From NCBI GenBank assembly GCA_964030785.1, contig OZ034968.1:33643186-33707185 (forward strand): a DNA stretch of 64,000 nt, read 5' to 3'. Origin of the DNA: Siderastrea siderea. Its lineage: Eukaryota; Cnidaria; Anthozoa; Scleractinia; Rhizangiidae. Below the pieces are notes generated by a model. It was not told where the DNA came from and did no database searches. It was given only the letters and a program-made list of their open reading frames with translations. The number at the start of each line of letters is the position of its first letter. The first letter of the stretch is position 1. Positions 12,651 to 26,061 of the stretch are shown here, piece after piece. Both the position numbers and the translations under genes were made by a program.

Positions 12651-14733
12651 AAAAAGCCATAACTCGCAAGTTTATAGTGATTGAACTGATTCGTACTCCA
12701 TGTTGTTTTCCCCCCAGTTAACTGAGTTTTGCATACTGGTTTTCTATCCATATTTATGCAGTTAGAGTTAGAGTTAGAGTTAAAGAAATTATTGTTTCCC
12801 GCACTTTCCAAGTAAATGCAGAAAATATTACAATGTTTATTCGAGTGGTTGGATCAAATTATTAAGGCGGGAATTCGACCAATTTGGTTATCAGCTAATA
12901 TCTATAAGATACCACCGTGGAGAGTTTTAAATCATAACAAAAAAACTTCATTCACTTCATTATACGGGAATAATACATTTCTTAATAAGTAAGAGTGAAT
13001 ATTGGCAATGACATGTTGCTCGTTCGAGCATCGTACGTCTTACGGTACCAAGACGACCTTTGTTCGCCATGTATTAGAAAGCAAATGGACATTATAGGTA
13101 TAGGAAATTATACTAAATACATTGATATTCTGCATGCTTTTATGAGTTTCAAAAACTGCTAAGACATGTTACTTAGTGTAAACATGGAAATTGAATGTAA
13201 TAAAGTCAAGTTAACTGTACATCATCTTGAGCAACTCTTAAATCGAATTTTTACAAAAAATTGAAATCCCCGTCCAAGTTAATGGGAAACAGCTTGCGCT
13301 TGAGTAGTTTTGAAATTAGTGAACATAGAAAATAATGGCCTGTAGAAAATAATGGCCTAAATATCAAGTGGAACATACAACACCGATAAGTTAAATAAAG
13401 GAAACATCAGTTGTTTCTTATTTGACACTTTGAACTACCCGTGCATATAATATTTTGCTATGAAAAATTGCTGGCCACAAATCATGGTGTTTAGCCAAAT
13501 GGTCAATGTTCTTGTGTAGTTATAACTCCCCGTTTGAAAATAAATTTCTTGCAGTTGCTCCTCATTGATTCCATTTTCTTCGCTTTGATCTCTTCAGTCT
13601 CGCACATCAAAGAAAAGAATACTAAAAACAGATATAATGGATCCTAGAATTAAAACAAACTCAGGTGACGTGAAAATGGACTTTTAATTATAACAGTTGC
13701 AAGGTGTAAGCAATTTTGGTCACCCATCCCGCCCTCCCTCGCTCCCTCCCCCTCCCCTGTCACAGATCGGCAAGTGTCCCACAGAGCTGAATCTGGACAC
13801 AACTCCTTTAAACGACGTTTCAACACATGCAATTGAATGAAATCAGGCTTAAAAGTAAAACACTTTTACTCCTAGTTCTTGACGGATCTCACGATTTAAA
13901 AAGCGCGGGTGTAAGTTTGAAATGCCTAAGGGGTTTTCTCATCCAGTTCCTTAAAAGTTGCGTAACTGGCGATTTACAGCAATTTGCTGGTAGCCTTTCA
14001 TACACATGGAGACAAAAATCATCGAGCCTCCGATTCAAATCGACAGCTCACGGCAAGTCCACTGCACCTTACACAACATAAAAGTTTTCTCCTCTCGGTA
14101 AATTAAACAATAATATTCAGACCAATGCAACGATAGCGCATGCAATTAAATTCAACGTTGCATTACGTCTGTCTTCACGATTATGACAACAATTAATTTA
14201 CAATCAATTACATCCAAAATGACTGCCATCCCAACCTCATAAACCGTACCATGAAAACATGCACGTAGTTTCAAATATGTTTAAAATAGGTCACTGTGCA
14301 ATTCGAAAGGCTACATAGTTTTTTGACAATTCATGTATTTATTGACATAATTATATTGTCTCGAATTGAAGAAGAAGTAGAATAAGTTCGAAAGTGACCA
14401 TACATTTGACACGCACTTCTCAGGTAGTACTAAAATGGGAACACCCTATAACTGGTAACAAGAGCATCAACTGTCTTTTTACTTGCCTTAAATTGGTGTC
14501 TTCCTTACCCTAAGAGATATATGCAATAATTTTCCATTGACAATGTTCAATTTACAAGCTCAATTTTTCTGTGAAAAGACTGCATAGAAACATGCTTGGC
14601 GAAAAATCACCCACAAAACAGCGACGACAGGTCACCGGTTTTCATTGACCATTTGAGAGCAAATTACATCATAAAAGCAACAGTTCAATTGCCATATTCC
14701 AGTTTTTTCTTAGAGTTTATGTTGTGTGTCACC
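12651..14733. other. intergenic region
   Basis: No supported gene. The open frames at 13650-13832 (-) and 13827-14081 (+) have no signal peptide, motif or splice context. The 5' flank of the next gene is AT-rich. Confidence 0.5.
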
Positions 14734-16836
14734 ATGAAGGCGACAGCGTTCCTTTGGTTCTTTGTTTTATTAAGCTGTTTTTCCTTACTAGTGAAAGCAA
14801 AGTCAATTAAACCGAAACATGGTAAGAGTAATTGACGCTTTTAATTTCTTTAGCGAGGTTGTGAAGGGTTACTATATTTCTAAGATCTATTCATGCTTGC
14901 TTTTGTTGAATAGTTTGTTTGTTTGCACTCACGTTTAGCTCCTACTGATAAGCTTACTTTGTTACTGAAAACAGTTTAGCGTGTTAGCTTCGCTCGAAAA
15001 ACAAACGAATCAACAATTTTGTTGCCAAAATGTAGGTGGTACTTGCGTGTTGAAGAGACAGACTCGGCTATAAGAATTCATTAAGACAATTTAGTTAGTC
15101 TAGGTTTAACAGCAACCAACATTTAAGACAGGAAAACGGTTCAACTAGTTTACTTAATATTGAGTCTTCCCTGGTCTTTGAAAAATAGGGTTACAAAACA
15201 CAGTTACAATGAACTTAATTGTTTGAGGATAAAAATTATATAACACAACAAGGTCGATGTACCATGCGGGGTGCAAGTAAAATAATTTTCTTAAAAGTCT
15301 CGTTTGGGCTATTCGTACATTCCCTGATAAAATGGATCGGCGAATCCAATCTGATAATTATTTAGGACTCATTTATTGAGATAATAATTGAGATAATGTG
15401 TTAACTGGCTTATTTATTTCATCCTTAGAAACTGAGGGGACTAGAAGTGAAAGGAAAGAGCTCGATGACGAAGGGCAACCAAATAGAGGTAAGACAGAAA
15501 GAGCGGTTGACGATATTTTTACATGGGGTATCTCTTGGGTAAAGAGGTCAAACATGTACTCATAACCGAGACCAATCTTGAAGCAATTTGCCAAAAATAC
15601 AAAACAAAGAAATTAATTCTTGACAATAACACAGAAGCAGATTATATTACAATGAACCAACGAGCACAAGAACCTTTGCCACCAGAATTATGGGCGGAGA
15701 AACAGGACATAAACGTAATGGGTTGATAGGAGATATAAGGTAATTAACCGCCTTATCGACTGTCGTTTTGAGCGATAGCTTTTGGTAAAAAAGAATCTTA
15801 ACTTGAAGGTTGTTACGATAGATTGAAACAGATTGCATGAATGATTACAGCACGTAGTGCGGCTCACTTTGAGTCCATGTCGCGATCCATATTCTCCCGG
15901 CAAACTGAAAGCTCCTCGTATATGTAAACAATAATGCCAGTTATATAGCTCTGCAGACTCAAGGACAACTAACTACCTTGCTAAGATTCGCATGCTTTTA
16001 AAACTCAGATCAAAATCATTGGGACTCTCAAAACCCATTTTAACTTGCGTGCAGACATTTATGCCATTCCTTCTTTCGATTGAAGTGCAAAGAAAAGAAG
16101 GAAAGTGGGGAGGGGGTAAGTAACTGTAGCACGCTAGTAACCTAGAAATCTTTGTACTTAACGTCGGGCTTTACGTATGTTTGTTACAGACGTTACTGAT
16201 GTCCAGAAGGAGGCAGATGCCAGCAAATGCACTTGCGAAATACCAGCAGAAGATAACCAGAAGAAATCAAAGTGTGCAGAAAAATGCGATTGCTCTAAAC
16301 AGGATATCAAAAAGTGCCAGGGCGATAAAAAGAGCTGTAACTGCGGTCCAAAAAGTAAGGCGACAGAGGATGCCAAGTCTAAGGAATGCAACTGCAGGAC
16401 GGCAGGAGATGAAGTGAACGAAATTGAGAATATTAGCAATGCTACCAAGAAATGCAACTGTAAATGCAATCAACGCTCCAATACACAACCGGCAGCCTTT
16501 GCGCAAATGTCGGATGATCCAGGGGTTTTGGCTGTTGCACCGTTGACACCTCAAGCAGGAGGTGGAATGCGGAAAGGAAGGGGATCCAAGAAATGCTGCT
16601 GCTGTGATTGCTGCCATGACTGTTGCTGCTGCCACGATTGTTGCTGCCCCTGTTGCTGCTGCTGTCACTGCTGCGAGCCGTGTTGCTGCTGCTGCTGCCC
16701 CTGCTGCTGCCACTGTTGCCACTGCTGCCCATGCTGCTGTCATTGTTGCTGCAGGAAATCGAAAACCGCGCCGCAAAAGGCTCAAGTTATCAATCCACTG
16801 ATCGCTGGAGAACACGCCAAGCCACAGCATCATTGA
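14734..16836 (+). CDS. secreted Cys-Cys doublet protein, gene C (3 exons)
   Basis: Exons 14734-14821, 15429-15488 and 16190-16836 join in frame with phase-1 introns to give 264 residues. Residues 1-22 are a signal peptide (MKATAFLWFF... ending VKA). The start at 14734 is preferred to upstream in-frame ATGs, such as 14719, because the hydrophobic core follows it directly. Exon 2 is a short charged linker. Exon 3 repeats the plan of gene B: a Lys/Cys region (CSKQDIKKCQ, KKCNCKCNQ) and then a Cys-Cys doublet array at residues about 184-238 (CCHDCCCC, CCEPCCCC, CCHCCPCC). A His-ending tail closes it (KPQHH; gene B ends PVHH). An AATAAA lies at 16896-16901, 60 bases after the stop. It is a clear paralogue of gene B that lacks the duplicated charged exons. 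No known family is recognised. Confidence 0.85.
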
Positions 16837-19418
16837 GGACGGTTGTCTCAGTTTAAAGATGGCCTTTATGGTTGCGCAACCTTACTCGTCTTATTAATAA
16901 AATAATACAATGAAAAACTCTGTTATTGCCACAATCGTATGAAGAAAATAACATTGCCCATGTGAAGTGGAGTACAGTTGAAAATAAAAAAAAATTAATG
17001 ATAAATGTTGCAATATTGTGGTTTACTTAGAATCGGTTTATTAAGCAGCTACCTTCTTGTGCAGCTACCTTTCAGCATAACACTGAGCACCGAAATGAAT
17101 ATCAACCCTAGATTAACCTTATCCCTCACCTCGATAGTTTTTTCATTTAATTCAAAATCAAGCCAAAATAACGTTCAACACAAACTTTTCCATGTTTGCA
17201 AGGACACTTGTAGGGAGGGCTTCATCCGCTGAATGAACATAAACCCTGAATAAACTGTACTGATCAACATGCAATTCTCGCTTGACACTTAAGAGAAAAG
17301 CAATTTGTGTAAATGTCATTTTCATTTTCTGAATTTGGAGTAACATAAACTTGCGTGAGTAATTTCCAAGTACTGATAATTGAGGAAGGAAACATGAAAT
17401 AAACTTTGACTGCGGCATCGCTGGAGTTGGATTAAATGGGCAATTCGGAGTTGTATTGTGCAAGGTTTGCAAGACACGAGGCGTAAGCATGGCCTTTGCA
17501 GTAAGTTAATGAATGCATACTTCGGACAGTTAAACTAGGCTGCAAATGTCTCATAAAGGGAAGAGGAAAACTTAACAACAGAAGAGAAAAGAGCAATTTC
17601 AATATTGTAGCCACAGTTAATATTTTGGTGCGGAATCACTTAATAAATTTTCCGCGATCCTGTCAACAAGAAAAGATTACAATAGCCAATATTCACGGGA
17701 AGATAATTTGCAACTGTAGTTTAACATCTAATTTGTAATTTGTATTTAGTTGAAGTTATTGCAAGACAAGAAAGCGAACCCTCTGTTTACTATATATTCG
17801 ATTTAACTTTAATTTTATTTTAATTACTAGATAATAACTATGGGATGAACTTTTTTGGTTTAGCCAAACAACTAGGGAAGAAGTCAATACCATTTTCAAC
17901 CGTGGTCACCGAGGTGTGCATCGGTTGTTTGACTTGTCAGGTAATAAACAGGTGCCAGATACGGCAATTGTTTTCACTGGTACCAGATTTAGAGGTCACT
18001 TTGTTTTCATACGCGTCAACAATGTAGGGGAAATTCATTTAACATTTGTTGAAATTAGGAACAATGGCGTTTACCAAGCAAATGATTTTTTGAACACAAA
18101 AATAATAATGGACGTAACCAAACAAACACTGAGAAAGTTTCTCCAGGTTAAGAAGCAGAAAAGTTTTATATGTCTGTGCATCGTATCGTGGTAAAAAGAC
18201 ATATCACAAATAAATAATTCCAGGAGTTATTCACTAAAATGAAGAGATGTGTTTTGTCGAAAAAGAAGGGCCAGAAAATAACAGATATATGAGTTCAAAC
18301 GATTTAGAATAATTTTTAGGAGAGGGTCTGTGATTTTGCCAAAGATCATTCGACTTTTCTTTTCACTATTTTCTCGCATGGTTCATGTGTTTCTGCTTTT
18401 CGGAAACCACTTTCCAATTATAACTCAATTAATCTGTGATTCTAGGTTGACAGGTGCTGTTTGTTATTAGTTTGCTTGAAGTAGAACAAAAGATTACACT
18501 GAAAGCGATTTATTGTCTATGAAGTTAAAGGATCAAAAATGGCTTTTCTTGCCCGTTCATCCTAAATAACAAAACAGGCATTGCTTTTGTTGTGTCTTAA
18601 GTAGTTTTATGTCGTGACTTTGCTTTACACATGGTCATTAAAACTGTTTTTGACTAAGTGCCCTTCCAATCTCTGCTACGCATGAAGTTCAACCTGCTGT
18701 ATTCGAAAATGCCACTTGCTTTCGGAGCTCGCAACCCGCAAAGGAAGTAACGAATATCATTTATTTTTTTTTAGCAAATTTTCTTGTTAGCTGTCCTCCC
18801 TCTTAAATCGGTGTTTATCAAAATCCTCACTTAGCTATGTGGCAAAATTGTCACACGCCGTTGATTTTTACACAAAGCGCCAAATAGAAAGCTCTTCTAA
18901 CTGCACGCTTATGGTAGGTGGTCCATTCAGGTGATCTATTCAATGCTTGAATTGGCAAAAAGAAGACCTTTGCAACTTTAATGAGATGTATTAATTATAT
19001 CACTCTAACTATAAACTAAGTTATATTGATCGCATGTTTTCTTTCAAGAATTGTGATTTTGGACGCCAAAAGATTGAAAAAAAATTACGTCGGGTTAAAA
19101 CTGTCTGCAAAAATATTTAACACAGGTGTGATAGGAAAAAAGGAAACCAATCCAAATATGGTAATAATAAAACGTCACCTCATTTACCAATGACTAATCA
19201 CCCAATAAAATGACAGAAGAAGTAATCACACAATAGAACACCCTGGCCAACCAGATTTCAGATAGTAAATATTTTACATCTTACCTAATTTCAACTCATT
19301 TACGGGAATCGCAGCTTATGAGACAATAGATTGAGGCGAGAAGGGCTAGTCACACTGTTGTTGTTTACGATACCTCAATTAGTTGCACCTGAGGCTTAGG
19401 GAAAAACAGTAGCTCAAC
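16837..19418. other. intergenic region
   Basis: No gene is firmly supported. A minus-strand frame at 17432-17614 starts with a hydrophobic segment (MATILKLLFSLLLLSF) and could be a leader exon, but no partner exon was found. The other frames lack any motif. Confidence 0.45.
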
Positions 19419-22271
19419 ATGATGAGGACTACCGGGTTATTGGTAGTTTTCACATTATTCGTTATCCTTTATCAAACATCAGCCGTTCCTGTGGCATCAT
19501 CGTATAGATTAGAAAATGAAAATGATATGGATGTAATGGAAGCCAAGGACAAGAGTGAAGAGGCCGGGGATGAGGAGAAGGAGGAAGAGGAGTCTGACAA
19601 AGAGGAGGAGAAACACGGGGATGAAGAAGAGAAAGAAGATAAGGAGGAGGAAGAGAAAAAGGAAGATGAAGAATCCAAAGATGACGAGGAAAAGAAAGAT
19701 GATGAAGACAAAAAGGACGATGAAGACACCAAAGATGATGAAGACAAGAAAGACGACGAAGAAAAGAAAGAAGACAAAGAGGAAGACGAGCAGGAGCCTG
19801 ACTTAAACGAGGAACAGAACGATGAGTCATCCGGCGAGGAAAATGTTGATCTTGACTCCGATCACCTTGTGCTCCAAGGCAGTGGTAATGGCAAAATCAA
19901 GGGTGTCGTAATCGAAGACTCAGACAAAGAGAAAGACAAACCCGAGAAGCGATCAGTAGTAGATAATCAGAAAAAGCCCTCAAAAGCCACACAAGGTAAG
20001 ATTTGTGTTATTTGTTTTAATAATCGCGAAGACATTAAAACGGTCTATGGCTACATATAAAGAATTAACCATCTTACAGTTTTTAGATGCAAACCGGCCA
20101 AGCAGATGCTGTTTATGTAAAGAGGATAAATTGGTTTATTCACCATATTAGTTAAGAATAGGTATCTTACATTTGGGTCTTAAAAATTAGTGCGTTGGGG
20201 AAAACATATCCCAGTAAAGACTAAACAATGAATATTTCATGACAGTTTGATGCAATATATTTATTGTGGTTTGTCAAATGAAATAGTCAAAACAAATTAA
20301 ATCTCATTCTTAGACCTTAAAAACTAGATTGTTAAAGCGTTAAACTTCTGCAATTTCTTTTGTAAGTTTAAGGTGTGGAAATCAATTTCCCATTGTTAGT
20401 TGGAGCGTGAAAAGATTACAGGTTAACAGCCACCTGTTTCGAGGAAGAAGAAATGAACTTATTTCGATTTTCGTTTATTGTGCTCGAATTTTAAGGTCAA
20501 AATAAAATTTAACTTAATTCGATTGATCAGGGTTTTCTTTTCTCAATACAACTACATTTAAATGTTATTATGATTACGAAGCTTTTCTGCAACCAAGGTC
20601 AAGGCGTGAAAAGAGTTTCAGATCAATACATCAATATAGTCTCGACTTTTGAAAACAAGAAGCCCCTTTATAAGTAAATCCTAATGTCTTTTTGGCATAT
20701 CTGACTAACTTTGCCATCTTGCCGCACTTCAAATTTAATGATGACGAAATGTTTAGAAGTCTTGGTCTTAACATTTAAATAAATAATAAAATGAAAAAGA
20801 ACGTTAAAACAATATTTAGTTAGCCTAGATGAGTTTAATATACCGATAAACTATTCGTATAAGAGACCAAATCAAAGGGACAATTTGACTGAGAGGGAAA
20901 GAAAAGAGCTAACACCAAAGGGCGAACATCCAAGATTGAATTTAAAATGTTGGTCGGATTAAGTCGACCAAGAGAAAATAATTGCCCCCAAAACAAGGTA
21001 AAATTAGTTTCCATTTTAAAACGATACACCTTGCATGAACTAACATCGTAAATTTGCATGTTATATTTTTGCATGTTGCATGTTGCATGATACTACATGC
21101 ATGAACAGTCCAAGAAAAACGCTGTGGTTGCTGGGGTGAACCGGGCGAAGGCTGCGGGTGCGGCAACTGTTGTGGCGGCTTCGAATGCCCCCACACTTGC
21201 GGAGGCTGTGGATGCGGTTGCTGCCCGCAGCTTAACTTCCCCGTCACGTTTGGTGCATGTGTCAACAATCCGTGCTGCGAATGTTGCCAGAAAAAGCCAC
21301 CGAAAGGCAAATGTCAGTGGCCTTGCATGTGGCCCTGTTGCTGCGAATGCGACCCACCCAAGTTTAAATTCACGCCGCTCAAACCCAAACCGATGTGCCA
21401 TTGTCCTCGCTGCCATCATGGATGTTGCGGAAAGAAAAGTGCAGGTTAGTTTAATTTGTTATTGTTATTATTTTAAGCGACAAAAATTCTTTCAGTTTCA
21501 AAGTACCAAGGAGGTGTTCTATTGACAGTATTCTGGAACGAACGAAGTATTCGAACGAAGTATTCTTGAGAAATCACTTGTCATGACTAAAAATTATTTA
21601 ACATGCAATATCTGACAACTCTTTTCGACACACAAAATGAAAGATATTTTTGTATTGCAATGCTGCTTAATTCCAGATTTAAAGAATTTGTGTGATTTAT
21701 TTGAGTACTTTTAATTCAGAATCAGAATGCAGCCTAACGCATTATTCAAGTTATCAGTGATGTGCACGTACAAATGAACTCTATTAATGAAAACTGAGAG
21801 ACAATTACAGTAATTCCATGACGTTTTGTTGGCAGAATTTTGATCTCTCCGTGGTGCAAGCAAAGAGGAAAAACTTAGATAATAATTGTGATTTCAATGA
21901 TCATTCTTAAGCTTACACTGAATGACGTAAGACGTTTGACCAAGATAAACGAAAATCTATTAGAGAAACAACCAAATAATCGCCTCATATAATTGTACAT
22001 CTCTCCTTACGTCTTCTAACAAATTCCAAATGCTAATTATTCAATTAACCTAATCAAACTACCTATTTCTGACATTGTAGGTCCATCCAAGAGAAACGCT
22101 GTTGAAAAGCGTTGTGGATGCGGTTACGGCGATGGCTATGGCTACGGTTATGGATATGGATTCGGTGGTTATGCACCTTACGATGGATTCGGCGGTTATG
22201 GACCATTCGGTTACGGACCTTTTGGTGGATACGGAGGATATTTCCATGGTGGACCTTTTCCATTTTACTAA
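19419..22271 (+). CDS. acidic-leader WPCCC-module protein, gene D (3 coding exons)
   Basis: Exons 19419-19995, 21109-21444 and 22081-22271 join in frame with phase-1 introns to give 367 residues. Residues 1-22 are a signal peptide (GLLVVFTLFVILYQTSA). Residues about 35-145 are extremely Glu/Asp/Lys-rich (EEEK, DDEDKKDDE repeats), like an acidic propeptide or mineral-interacting segment. Exon 2 opens with an EKRC dibasic site and carries the module: C-rich start, FGACVNNPCCECC, KPPKGKC, WPCMWPCCCEC, PPKFKF and PLKPKP. Exon 3 has another KR site and a Gly/Tyr tail (GYGYGYGYGFGGYAPY). The stop is followed at once by a donor (taa|gtaaat). A 3'UTR exon probably starts at 23235 and ends near AATAAA at 23526. 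Genes E-G share this layout. The family is not recognised. The acidic exon could also serve the downstream modules. Confidence 0.75.
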
Positions 22272-23234
22272 GTAAATATATGTAAAAATATATAAAATTT
22301 GTTTTAAAACAGTATTTTTATGGGAAATAGAATGAGCGATAAATAATAGGTTGATGACTTAAAGATCACGCTTGCCCATTACTTTAAAAACAGATTCATT
22401 ATACAAATTGGTCAAAATTGTATTTCCGTCGCCCAAATAGGATTCAGCTAACTTTTTTAACTTTCTCTTTTCAACTGTTATTATCCCTTGTCAATATTTA
22501 AACGATTTTTGGCGCATAAGCCCTATGTGACAAACAGTAAATTTACACACTTGCATCAAATCAAGTGGATGTTCTTCTTTCGACGGTCCTGCTACCCATC
22601 ATTTTAAAAGAACATAGGTTAGGAAGCCGGAAAACCAATTTGAACGTAAAATAAAAGATTATACACGAAAGTGGTGGTTCCAGCACAAATTGCGACGCCT
22701 CTGTTTTACCCTGGAGTTTGCAAGGTTTATAACCAGTACCTCGACTTGATCTATTTACTAACTTTGTCACCATATGCGCAAAAAACAAAATATCTCTCTG
22801 ATATCGTTGTTATTAACACCGTGAAGCAACAAGCTAAAAAGATTGAAAGTCGCACTATTCTAAACGGTAACAGTACTTTATTACTAGACCGAAAATACTA
22901 CATTTCCAAACAAATTTTGAAACAGTTCGTTACATAACAAAATTAAAAAAGGTTGTTTACAAACGTTGTATTTAACGTTTCACCTAAGTCAGCGTCAGAC
23001 ACGCTTCTTTAGATTTTATTATGTCCATCCCTGACTGCAATTTTAGAAATTTTTGTTTAGTTCGTTACATTTATGGATTACAATTTAGGTGTAAGGTTTG
23101 ACAAAGATTAGAGAAAATATTCTTTTTCAGGAAACTACAATCTAGGATTTTCAATGTACTTTCCTCAGTTCCTAACTTCAGTGAAGCAAATGACCTTAAC
23201 AGGTGTATTGACTGATTTATTTATTTTCCTGCAG

Positions 23235-23550
23235 GTGACCATTGTCATTCTCAGGAGATCCTCTTGCGAAGAGTTGTTTCAAGACGCACGCGCTGTTTCG
23301 ACGCTTTTAGCGCGAAAACTTATATCGAAGTGATTGTCTTGTAAAAAGAGATACAAATTGTAACAAAATATTTGAGAAAAATATGAATAATCGATCAAAA
23401 AAAACAGACGATGGCGTCTTAAAGAATCCAACGAAACCGTGCCTGCGAAAAATCTGCTTTTGATAAGATTTTCACAACACGTTACTTCACCATTCGACAC
23501 TAACTTCCATGAAAGCATGCCCGTAAATAAAAGAAATAAACTTTGTGTCT
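23235..23550 (+). other. probable 3'UTR exon of gene D
   Basis: A strong acceptor (tttattttcctgcag) precedes 23235, and AATAAA occurs at 23526-23531. Gene D has a donor directly after its stop codon, and genes E, F and G all have an intron in the 3'UTR, so this is best read as the last non-coding exon. It could instead be an alternative tail exon: in phase 1 it stays open for 36 residues with dibasic sites (GDHCH...RRVVSRRTRC) and stops at 23344. Confidence 0.45.
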
Positions 23551-24548
23551 GCTGTCTTTTCCATTTACTTCAACTCTTCAACTCTCTCTTATATTCCTAA
23601 ATTATAACTATCTACCAACTGCTGTGCGTGAACTAGGCTGTAAAGTACTTTATTTTCATAAATTATCCCCCATTTATCCCTGTCTAAATCGATCTACTAA
23701 CTTTTAACTTCAGTGTAGTGGTAATGGGCCATCGCTGGCGAAATGCAATCGATTTATCTATCAAATTTGCAATTAACAACCACAAACTACAACTTGTTAG
23801 TAAATTCTAAGTCGGAGATATATTTTTTCGGAGACATATATTCTCTTTTACCGTTTATATTATTATCCTCTTTTATTCTCGTTTATATATTCTCTTTTAC
23901 GGAGTCATATATTGTCTTTACAGTCTTCATCCGCTTTTCCCAGAAAAGTTGGGTCAACAGTGAAAATGGATTGCAATTTCGAGTCATCTATAAACTACTG
24001 ATTTCTGTTCCTGTTACATCATTGAACTGCTCGTTGGCAGAGGCGTTTTTTGAAAATATATTTTTTTCCCACGGTTGTAAAGCGAAACAACGGCTTGTTC
24101 ATTAAATCGTACAAACATTGGAAATATTTAGGCAAATTTTGGTGTCAAGGAACGCAATGTTTGGCATTAAGGAATGTCCAATCTTAAAAACGTGGTTAAA
24201 GCTGACTTTTAACTACGCTATTTCACTTCCCTGTTTTGATCAACATGGAAATTCAGTGTGGAGACCCACTAACATGCAAACGGACTTGTATTTCTTCAAA
24301 TGGCATATATTCTCTCACTCAGACTAATTGCGGAATGTTTGGACCTATATTACTAGGTTTCTAATAGAATGAAAGCTGTCGAAAGCTGCCCTGCCTACGT
24401 TAAGTCAAAGCTTAAATTAAGCAGTTCAAATGTGCAAAAATTAATGACATGCGCTTTCATAATGCCGATCTTTGATCCATGAAAAAGAAACTCACGAAAC
24501 GATTATGTATATTCTAATCGCATCTGAGAAGGCTGATCATTGTCGGAT

Positions 24549-24586
24549 CAAAGAAAAGAAAAGAAAAGAAAAGAAAAGAAAAGAAG
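24549..24586. repeat. AAAAG microsatellite
   Basis: About seven copies of a five-base AAAAG-type unit run in tandem. It lies in an intergenic or intronic position upstream of the Cys module at 24956. Confidence 0.8.
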
Positions 24587-24955
24587 AAACGTTGTCACCT
24601 TAGCAATAGTCGGGTGTATCAAAGACCACGGAACCTGGTTACTGCTCGCTAGCTACTCCTCGTTTATGCTGGTGAGTATGTTGCTGCGATCTGCCCTTTA
24701 CATTTCGACTGCTTTAACTCCCTTTGACAAAACCATAGACAGGGCAGCTTCGTCAACAGAAAAAAGAATAGCATTTGCACTTATTCGGGCACATCTGCTA
24801 TAAATTCGAAAGCAGTTACCGAAGGGTTTCTAAAACGAAGCTGGCCTGGTTATGCGTTTCCACTGTCTTTTCATTCCCTTGTTTTTCTTGTGTCTTCTGA
24901 AAACATATTGCAGGGCCTTAGGCCATTAATATGCTGACATTTTCCATGTCAACAG

Positions 24956-26061
24956 ACAGGCGATCATGTTGTGGATGTTGCAACTGCTGCGGAGGTTTTG
25001 GATGTCCGGAATGTTGTCATCACTGCTGCGGAGGATGCTGCGGTTGCGGTCACTGCGACTCAATGACGTTCCCAGTCAGCTTTGGTGCTTGTGTCAACAA
25101 TCCATGTTGTGAGTGCTGCAAAAAACCACCAAAGAAAGGCCACTGTCAGTGGCCTTGCATGTGGCCATGCTGCTGCGAGTGCAAGGTTCCTGAGTTCAAA
25201 TTGAAGCCATTGAAGCCCAAAGCTGTCCCTAAGGAATGTTGCCATGACTGTTGCCATGACTGTTGCCATGACTGTTGTCATTGTTGCCATGGATGCCATG
25301 GATGCCACTGCTGCCACTGCTGCCCCTGCTGCTGCTGCTGCCGAAAACGCGCAGGTAACAAATCGCAAAGGAAACCTCGTGATACGTGAAGCTACATTGT
25401 ATTTCCCTCGGAAGAATGATTTGGGCCTTTGGCAGTTTCTGATAAAAAAGAATCCCACATTTCAGGGGCCAAACTAAAACGTGCAACAAAAACAGTGCTT
25501 AATAGCTTTCATTGAATGACAATACTCAAGAACCTCATTCGCGGACTTAAAATTTGCAGCCATATTGACACCACTCAAAGTTTGCCTATTTGTAGAGTAA
25601 AAGGACTAGACAACGAGACGAGGTTTCCGCGTTTTTATAACACCTATGATTGATTTTCCCGCAATATCCACGTAGGGAGTTTTGTGTGAGTTCCATGCTT
25701 GACTAAGGATAGTTTTAAGAAGACGGCTGTTCAATAGGATAACATCAGTTTATCTACAATCTTATCGCGAAAAAAAAAAGCGCCAAAGAGCTTTCGAGTT
25801 TAGGCAAATTGCTAGACTAGCTCATTTCTGCTTTGAACAACTGGCGATAGAAAGTAGCATATAAGCGTGGAGGTAAATATTCTCTAAATCTATCTGATTA
25901 ACTGTGATACATTCTCCTACCATGCAGGAGGCTGCAATAAACGATGCCTTCTTCCCCAAACCATCGAGAGCATCCAGCCCTTACCATACGTCTTCAGTCC
26001 AATCGTCCCCTTTTATTATGGAGCTCCATTCGGGGCATACCATCCTTATTACTATTTTTGA
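24956..26061 (+). CDS. WPCCC-module protein, gene E (leader exon not identified)
   Basis: Two coding exons, 24956-25354 and 25928-26061, join in phase 1. They give 133 and 45 codons (the second count includes the stop). The first begins just after the acceptor with a basic pair (DRRSCC). It then has CC-Gly repeats, FGACVNNPCCECC, WPCMWPCCCEC and PEFKLKPLKPK, followed by a Cys-Cys doublet array (CCHDCC three times, then CHGCHCC) and RKR. So this gene fuses the WPCCC module with the doublet array of genes A-C. The tail exon has NKRC and an aromatic end (YYGAPFGAYHPYYYF). A donor gtaagt follows six bases after the stop. The 3'UTR exon probably starts at 26980, with AATAAA at 27154. No signal-peptide exon joins cleanly. 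A frame at 24852 (MRFHCLFIPLFFLC) is hydrophobic, but has no usable donor and a stop before the acceptor. The leader may be the shared exon at 19419. Confidence 0.7.

Noticed and set aside
16050..16116. Extra exon in gene C between 15488 and 16190 (acceptor gtgcag, donor gtaagt)
   Set aside because: In the required phase it reaches a TGA after nine codons.
17158..17490. 110-residue minus-strand frame
   Set aside because: No motif, no signal peptide, no splice context; chance open frame.
17432..17614. Minus-strand secreted peptide (MATILKLLFSLLLLSF)
   Set aside because: A leader-like start only; no Cys pattern, partner exon or conserved context.
19462..19830. Antisense and shifted frames (Leu/Pro-, Ser/Phe- and Lys/Arg-rich) over the acidic exon
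   Set aside because: They result from GA-rich codons of the acidic stretch.
24852..24930. Signal-peptide exon for gene E (MRFHCLFIPLFF...)
   Set aside because: Hydrophobic and well placed, but no GT donor in the needed phase and a stop before the acceptor at 24955; kept only as a possibility.
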